From positions 1 to 11,105 of the forward strand of contig JABJMI010000156.1 of assembly GCA_018659505.1 (NCBI GenBank): a DNA stretch of 11,105 nt, in the 5' to 3' direction. The notes beneath the pieces are model-generated. The model did no database searches and was not told the origin of the DNA. It saw only the letters and a list, made by a program, of their open reading frames with translations. Origin of the DNA: Planctomicrobium sp. Lineage in GTDB: Bacteria; Planctomycetota; Planctomycetia; Planctomycetales; Planctomycetaceae. The stretch's first letter is position 1. Every line of letters begins with the position of its first letter. Below are positions 6,529 through 11,105 of the stretch, piece after piece. The position numbers and the translations under genes were made by a program.

Positions 6529-7008
6529 TTACTGCGAAGAACTAGAGGTTCTTTGCACAATCTGAAGCCGTTGCTTCGCTGCAGCCAGTTGCTTATGAAA
6601 CGGTGCAGTCGTGTGAAACCCCTCGATTCTCCCGAGCAAGTCTGCATTCGGACTGAGGACGATTGAGCACGGCAATGAAGAGACCTTTAGGATCTCTGCG
6701 ACCTTCTTGTCTTTGTCGGTGTCCAGGTGGATGGGGACAAACTCGCTGTTGATGTACTTTGCCATTTCGTTTGAATTTAGAGTCTCTTTCTCCAATTTCT
6801 TGCAGAAGTGGCACCAATCAGCTCCAAAAACCAGCAGCATTGGTTTGTTTTCTGAGACTGCCTGGCGATGAGCTGCCTGCAAGTTTGATTGCCAATTCAG
6901 TTGATGTTCGCTGGGGCGAGCAAGACTGAATGGCGGTGCCGCTTGAACTGCCATCATCGAGCAGAGAGAGAGAGAAAGTACGGCAGCACATGCGACGAGA
7001 GGTTTCAT
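6529..7008 (-). CDS. Secreted thioredoxin-like protein
   Basis: A 159-residue protein with an N-terminal signal peptide (positive MK start, hydrophobic ALA/LEU-rich core, cleavage likely after VQA near 23), so it should work outside the cytoplasmic membrane. The mature part is a thioredoxin fold: LVFGADWCHFCKKLEKETL carries the redox pair C66-HF-C69, and SLPCSIVL carries the cis-proline P113. A cysteine directly after the cis-proline (C114) is unusual. The sequence resembles the thioredoxin_7/DsbD-gamma group used in reduction or quality control of exported proteins; the precise partner is unknown. ATG 7008 is preceded on the minus strand by AGGAAG. The signal-peptide core is partly encoded by a dinucleotide repeat (6963-6975). 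It is convergent with tyrS. Confidence 0.87.
   Translation of the reverse strand: MKPLVACAAVLSLSLCSMMAVQAAPPFSLARPSEHQLNWQSNLQAAHRQAVSENKPMLLVFGADWCHFCKKLEKETLNSNEMAKYINSEFVPIHLDTDKDKKVAEILKVSSLPCSIVLSPNADLLGRIEGFHTTAPFHKQLAAAKQRLQIVQRTSSSSQ
6963..6975. repeat. AG/CT dinucleotide repeat inside a signal peptide
   Basis: Six and a half AG units on the plus strand, reading as CT on the coding strand of the thioredoxin-like gene and encoding alternating Leu and Ser in the hydrophobic core. Slippage by one unit would shift the frame close to the N terminus. Confidence 0.7.
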
Positions 7009-7256
7009 GAGTCATCTTCCTAATTGATTCAAGTATCTTTGCAGTGACAACTCCGAAGCCTGAGAGGCATTGCGGATTTGAGGTGTGCAAATCACTGCTT
7101 GGCTTCTTGCCTTGCTTATGAAGAGTTATCGGAACGTCCAATCGTGAAAATTTGTGAACTATTCCACCGAATGAGATTTCTTTCAAACAAACCAGTCTTC
7201 TTGCGTCTTGGGGGCTGCTCGTCTCGCCTGGGAAGAGCATTCTCAGCGATATGGAC
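7009..7256. other. Noncoding stretch between thioredoxin gene and tRNA-Cys terminator
   Basis: It contains the ribosome-binding site and presumably the promoter of the thioredoxin-like gene on the minus strand. I see no clear promoter and no further gene. Together with 7257-7361 it forms a 353-base gap. Confidence 0.4.
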
Positions 7257-7293
7257 AAAAAAAGGACTGCACCTTACAAGAAAGTGCAATCCT
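7257..7293 (-). terminator. Rho-independent terminator of the tRNA-Cys transcript
   Basis: On the minus strand, AGGATTGCACTTT (7293-7281), loop CTTGT, and AAGGTGCAGTCCT (7275-7263) form a 13-bp stem with two G-U pairs, followed by seven T (7263-7257). The two wobble pairs work only on the minus strand, which fixes its direction. It lies about 70 bases after the tRNA-Cys 3' end. Confidence 0.85.
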
Positions 7294-7323
7294 GATTTGT
7301 CTCATTCAAATTGAGATTCTTAA

Positions 7324-7344
7324 GCATTCACAACTTGTGAATGC
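7324..7344. repeat. 21-bp palindrome in the tRNA-Cys 3' trailer
   Basis: GCATTCACAA (7324-7333), one central base, TTGTGAATGC (7335-7344): perfect 10-base arms. As RNA it would fold into a hairpin 17 bases after tRNA-Cys, before the terminator. As DNA it would suit a dimeric regulator or a recombinase. Confidence 0.6.
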
Positions 7345-7361
7345 AATCGAGAGAATCAAAG

Positions 7362-7435
7362 AGGCTCAGCCCGGATTCGAACCGGGGAATAACGGATTTG
7401 CAATCCGTCGCCTTAGGCCACTTGGCTACTGAGCC
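7362..7435 (-). tRNA. tRNA-Cys(GCA)
   Basis: A 74-nt cloverleaf on the minus strand. The acceptor stem GGCTCAG pairs with CTGAGCC. The discriminator is U, the expected identity base for tRNA-Cys. The anticodon arm is ACGGA/TCCGT with loop TTGCAAA, giving GCA. The T arm contains CCGGTTCGAATCCGG. CCA is not encoded. The transcript seems to carry a ~70-base trailer with a palindrome before the terminator at 7257-7293. Confidence 0.95.
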
Positions 7436-7864
7436 ACTGACAGTTGCTGACTTTGATTGCTCAAACTCAAGCTGCCTGTGCTACTTTGATCGGACAGAGA
7501 AAAGCGGGACTTTCATAAAATCCCTCATTTTCACAAATGAAACGCTAACAAGTAGATCCATCAAGTTTGTTTAATGAATTATAATCGTCAAGGTTTGCCG
7601 AAAGGGGCGTAAATTAACAATCAATTCTCGGAGCGTCAAATCAGTAACGATACAGGAATCGTTCTGATTTTGGGTGAATGGTCGCTTCTGTTTCATGCGA
7701 GAGAAGGTCTTTCTATGATGAACGTCTTATTCTCAGTAAATTGAGAATCCTGATACTACAGACCTCTTCGATGCCACTCACAAGTGTGAATGAGACAGTA
7801 TCACGAACAGAGGTTCGTTGTTAATGAATATTTAACCGCACCATTAGGAAATAGCAGAAACATC
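7436..7864. other. Structured intergenic region between tRNA-Cys and the TPR gene
   Basis: No gene is supported in these 429 bases. Three hairpins are visible. One is a 13-bp stem with a single bulged T (7638-7651 with 7658-7670). One is ATTCTCA/TGAGAAT (7729-7735, 7742-7748). One is ACGAAC/GTTCGT (7803-7808, 7813-7818). A TATAAT (7580-7585) and a TATGAT (7714-7719) occur, but neither has a fitting -35, so promoters for tRNA-Cys and for the TPR gene remain unplaced. Confidence 0.45.
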
Positions 7865-8185
7865 ATGCCTACAACTCACGAAATGTACGATCAAGCAGTT
7901 GAATTAAAGAATCAAGGCGATCTAGAAGGAGCAGTTAGCAAACTGAAGGAAGTTCTCGAAGTCGATCCTCAGCATGGTGATTCGCACTCAGCACTCGCTG
8001 TCTATTTACAGCGAATTGGGCGTTTCGACGAAGCGATTGAGCATGCAAAGAAGGTTTGCGAAATCGCTCCAAATGACTCGTTTTCCTACACGCAACTCTC
8101 CGTGATTTACGTGAAGTGCGGGAAGATTCAAGAAGCAGAAGACGCGAAAGCGAAAGAAGCCGAAGTTCGAGCGATGAATTCCTAA
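7865..8185 (+). CDS. Small tetratricopeptide-repeat protein
   Basis: A 106-residue soluble protein made of three TPR helix pairs, at about 7-34, 38-72 and 73-100. They are recognisable from AVELKNQGDLEGAVSKLKEV, HSALAVYLQRIGRFDEAIEH and YTQLSVIYVKCGKIQEAEDA, each with the small residues and the Gly/Ala/Pro spacing of the motif. TPRs mediate protein binding, so an adaptor role is likely but the partner is unknown. I recall near-identical short proteins beginning MPTTHEMYD in planctomycetes. ATG 7865 is chosen for that reason, although the nearest purine-rich site, AGGAA, is about 15 bases away. An in-frame ATG at 7790 would add 25 residues running through a hairpin. It ends at its own terminator. 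Confidence 0.87.
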   Translation: MPTTHEMYDQAVELKNQGDLEGAVSKLKEVLEVDPQHGDSHSALAVYLQRIGRFDEAIEHAKKVCEIAPNDSFSYTQLSVIYVKCGKIQEAEDAKAKEAEVRAMNS

Positions 8186-8211
8186 CGAAAGGATTGATTG
8201 CTTTCAGGAGG

Positions 8212-8249
8212 TTAGCCGTTCCCTGTACTGCGAACGGCTAATTTTCTCT
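8212..8249 (+). terminator. Rho-independent terminator of the TPR gene
   Basis: Perfect 10-bp stem TTAGCCGTTC (8212-8221) with GAACGGCTAA (8232-8241), then TTTTCTCT. It begins 27 bases after the TPR stop. The opposing gene has no T run on its strand here. Confidence 0.85.
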
Positions 8250-8261
8250 GGGGCGATGTGC

Positions 8262-8480
8262 TCACGCACCAGGACGCAACCTCGAATATTCTGTTAGCAC
8301 TTCATAAAGATCCTCGGTAATCATAACGTCGTCGTGAGAAAAATCTCTCAGCCAAGATCGCTGAGACCGACTTGCTTCGTCGATGATCTGCATGAGTTCT
8401 CCGAACCCAATCGCCATCGCTGGCGGTGCATCAAATGTTTCGGAATCTTCACCAGTGTAGATTTTGAGTCTAGGTTGCAT
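8262..8480 (-). CDS. 72-residue conserved-looking protein of unknown function
   Basis: A small acidic soluble protein, beginning MQPRLKIYTGEDSETFDAPP and ending DLYEVLTEYSRLRPGA. There is no signal peptide, membrane segment or Cys/His metal motif. The pattern (basic start, PP linker, one long helix with MQIIDEASRSQRSWLRDF, then a DLYEVL helix) looks folded and protein-binding. I recall similar short proteins in other planctomycetes but know no function. ATG 8480 has AAGGA eight bases upstream, which decides it over the longer frame reaching 8561. It is convergent with the TPR gene, and its stop lies 13 bases past the TPR terminator's T run. Confidence 0.78.
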   Translation of the reverse strand: MQPRLKIYTGEDSETFDAPPAMAIGFGELMQIIDEASRSQRSWLRDFSHDDVMITEDLYEVLTEYSRLRPGA

Positions 8481-8735
8481 GTGATCCTTCCTTGGTTCCG
8501 CATGCTGGCAGTATCTCCCTGCGAGTGCCGGCAAAACTTGCATCACCGTAAATATCGGCAAAGTGGAGCTAATGCTTGAGTCGGAGGTGGCGTTCTTTTG
8601 TGATCAAACCCGAATGTTGGGAAATTCGATTGAGACTCAAAAATAGCTCAAGTTTGTTTACCGGAGATGGCTGCCGTACCACTTGTTAATCAGGAGTCAG
8701 GGCAGGCAATTTCGGGATAAACCTTGGGACTCACA

Positions 8736-8987
8736 ATGGCATCCACTTCTTATAGCTTGGCTCTCTTCACTGGTTCTGTAATGGGCCCGCTGATTGCATG
8801 GTTAGTAGTTCCACCAAACTACATAGAAGAAAACGATGCCATGTTCATGTCAGCGTTGTGCATGGTCACAGGGATGATTGTTGCTGGCTGGTTGCACAGA
8901 TTGGTGTTGTCGCGAGTACGAAATGCAATGTCGTACAAAAAAACAACAGTTGGACGAGTGATCTTCAACAGGCAGCTCCGTCATTGA
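8736..8987 (+). CDS. Small two-segment membrane protein, unknown
   Basis: An 83-residue protein with two predicted membrane helices, at about 7-27 (LALFTGSVMGPLIAWLVVPP) and 36-58 (MFMSALCMVTGMIVAGWLH), joined by a short polar loop (NYIEEND), and a basic C-terminal tail with many Arg and Lys. The tail and the hairpin arrangement suggest that both ends face the cytoplasm. No family is recognised. ATG 8736 has GGGA six bases upstream. It could still be a chance frame, as it stands alone between unrelated units. It lies 266 bases before tRNA-Ile with no terminator seen. Confidence 0.55.
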   Translation: MASTSYSLALFTGSVMGPLIAWLVVPPNYIEENDAMFMSALCMVTGMIVAGWLHRLVLSRVRNAMSYKKTTVGRVIFNRQLRH

Positions 8988-9199
8988 TCATGCGGGGTAG
9001 AAATAGGTCGATGGCTGATGTCTCAGGGACTCACAATAAAAACAGAGGGTAAATATCAGCGTCAGAAAAACTACTAAACCGCTTGCTCAGGAACTGGAGA
9101 ATGCCCAATGCGGGAGTGAACCTCTGCGGGTAATAATAATTACTGCTCGAGCGAAGAGGCAGTAAACCTTGGAAAGTGAAATATTTCATGAATTTTAGG

Positions 9200-9228
9200 T
9201 TGGCGCGGGAATTGGCTGCCGATAAGAT
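9200..9228 (+). promoter_or_regulatory. Promoter candidate for tRNA-Ile/tRNA-Ala/23S
   Basis: TTGGCG (9200-9205), a 17-base spacer, TAAGAT (9223-9228); four of six matches in each hexamer. Initiation near 9235 would precede tRNA-Ile by about 19 bases. A 12-bp palindrome TGAAATATTTCA (9177-9188) lies just upstream. Confidence 0.35.
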
Positions 9229-9253
9229 TCCGAGCTCGCCACTTGGTGAGAAA

Positions 9254-9327
9254 GGGCGTGTAGCTCAGTTGGTTAGAGTGCAGCTCTGATAAAGCTGAGG
9301 TCCCAGGTTCGAATCCTGGCACGCCCA
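9254..9327 (+). tRNA. tRNA-Ile(GAT)
   Basis: A 74-nt cloverleaf. The acceptor stem GGGCGTG pairs with CACGCCC, discriminator A. The D arm is GCTCAGTTGGTTAGAGT. The anticodon stem CAGCT/AGCTG holds loop CTGATAA, giving anticodon GAT. The T arm contains AGGTTCGAATCCT. CCA is not encoded. In many bacteria this gene and tRNA-Ala lie in the 16S-23S spacer; here no 16S precedes it. Confidence 0.96.
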
Positions 9328-9397
9328 CTTCACTTTTTCAGGACAAGTGTTTATGCTTGTCATATAGTTCTGGTGTTTGCTGGAATGATTCCCTTTC

Positions 9398-9470
9398 GGG
9401 GACGTAGCTCAATTGGGAGAGCACCGGCTTTGCAAGCCGGGGGTTGTGGGTTCGAGCCCCATCGTCTCCA
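9398..9470 (+). tRNA. tRNA-Ala(TGC)
   Basis: A 73-nt cloverleaf. The acceptor stem GGGGACG pairs with CGTCTCC (one G-U pair), discriminator A. The anticodon stem CCGGC/GCCGG holds loop TTTGCAA, giving TGC. The T arm contains GGGTTCGAGCCCC. CCA is not encoded. It lies 70 bases after tRNA-Ile and ~470 bases before the 23S gene. The third acceptor pair is G-U, the position where alanyl-tRNA synthetase looks for it. Confidence 0.96.
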
Positions 9471-9577
9471 GTTTCTAATCGTATTGCTGGGATAGTTTTA
9501 CGAATAGGTGTTTTTCAAGCCCTGTTGGGCTCATAGAGAAACAAGAAAGAAAAAGTTAAAAAAGGTTTCGCAGTCGC

Positions 9578-9606
9578 TTGACCTCAACTTCTTCTCTCCC
9601 TAATAT
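9578..9606 (+). promoter_or_regulatory. Internal promoter candidate for 23S rRNA
   Basis: TTGACC (9578-9583), a 17-base spacer, TAATAT (9601-9606). This is the best promoter match on the plus strand of the spacer and lies ~340 bases before the mature 23S start, after the tRNAs. It would let 23S be made independently of the tRNA pair. Confidence 0.5.
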
Positions 9607-9716
9607 CCCGCCCCGCTTGAAGGCAACGCCCGAAAGCAAAGCAAGCCTCAAAGCTTTACTATTTGCATAAGTAGTTTCGCTTCGCAAGCTTGCGAGTCGC
9701 ACCAAGCAGTGCGATC

Positions 9717-9730
9717 TGTTATTTGAAAAT
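9717..9730 (+). promoter_or_regulatory. boxA-like antitermination site
   Basis: TGTTATTTGAAAAT resembles the rRNA boxA consensus (TGYTCTTTRAMAA type) bound by NusB/NusE. It follows a 12-base palindrome CGCAAGCTTGCG (9683-9694), which could form a boxB-like hairpin. Its place before 23S fits an antitermination complex. A further small hairpin, TCATC/GATGA with a GAAA loop, lies at 9850-9863. Beyond these and the internal promoter, the 471-base spacer shows nothing else. Confidence 0.5.
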
Positions 9731-9941
9731 TTGGCAACAAGACGCGTGGCATCTATGTCGCGACGATTTCAGAATTCCTAGCCGGTTTGCTGGAAGCGTT
9801 GCGACGCAAAAGATTTTTAGAGCTCTTAGAATTACACGTTTTTACGGTGTCATCGAAAGATGATATATCAATGCTTGTCACTGAAGTTTAAGTTAACTGA
9901 ATGCTTTAATTTAAAGTGTTTTGCGTGATTAGAACTAAAGT

Positions 9942-11105
<1,164 letters not shown>

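Noticed and set aside
7578..7585. Consensus TATAAT on both strands as promoter of tRNA-Cys or the TPR gene
   Set aside because: No acceptable -35 lies 15-19 bases upstream on either strand; the site is in an AT-rich stretch.
7790..7864. Longer start for the TPR protein
   Set aside because: The added residues are unlike TPR sequence and overlap a hairpin. MPTTHEMYD is the natural family start.
8726..9037. Direct repeat GGGACTCACAAT at 8726-8737 and 9026-9037, exactly 300 bases apart, flanking the small membrane gene
   Set aside because: A few exact 12-base matches are expected by chance among all pairs in 11 kb. No inverted ends or transposase are present, so it is not a mobile-element boundary.
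9518..9531. Hairpin AGCCC/GGGCT after tRNA-Ala as a terminator
   Set aside because: The T run precedes the stem instead of following it, on the plus strand, and the stem is only 5 bp. Termination here would also cut off 23S.

Overview
The window looks like a chromosomal segment of a planctomycete or close relative in the PVC group. This is inferred from three things. The EF-Ts protein has a non-canonical CESAPVA segment. The 23S rRNA carries AGCTCGTTCTC and AAATAACTTTAGGG blocks that I associate with this group. A tRNA-Ile/tRNA-Ala/23S cluster has no 16S gene in front of it. I recall unlinked rRNA genes and very similar small TPR and 72-residue proteins from planctomycetes, but no search was run. 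Nothing here looks like a phage, transposon, CRISPR array or defence island.

Layout: 1-540 holds weak coding traces and a decayed tRNA-like sequence. 611-787 is a tRNA-Pro(GGG) unit on the minus strand with its own promoter and terminator. 833-1237 is a noncoding stretch full of inverted repeats, ending in three small hairpins in the leader of tsf (EF-Ts, 1238-2071). After a strong terminator comes a small Rieske ferredoxin (2158-2484). On the minus strand follow a STAS-domain protein (2503-2862, own promoter), a short unknown protein (3085-3435) and an AlaC-type aminotransferase (3468-4703); the last two are probably co-transcribed. A 540-base noncoding region (4704-5244) with a G-rich tract and an inverted repeat leads into tyrS (5245-6477). 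Convergent to it is a secreted thioredoxin-like protein (6529-7008, minus). Then come tRNA-Cys (minus, with a distal terminator), a structured 430-base gap, a three-TPR small protein (7865-8185), a 72-residue conserved-looking protein (minus) and an 83-residue membrane protein. The window closes with tRNA-Ile, tRNA-Ala, a 470-base spacer and the first ~1,160 nt of 23S rRNA.

Functionally the window is dominated by translation: EF-Ts, tyrosyl-tRNA synthetase, four tRNAs and 23S rRNA. A few redox, signalling and amino-acid metabolism genes are interspersed. Most genes stand as single units with their own terminators; there are no long operons. The observations most worth a second look are the three-hairpin leader of tsf, the missing TDFV motif in EF-Ts, and the 23S half-operon that has lost its 16S but kept the spacer tRNAs, an internal promoter and a boxA-like site.
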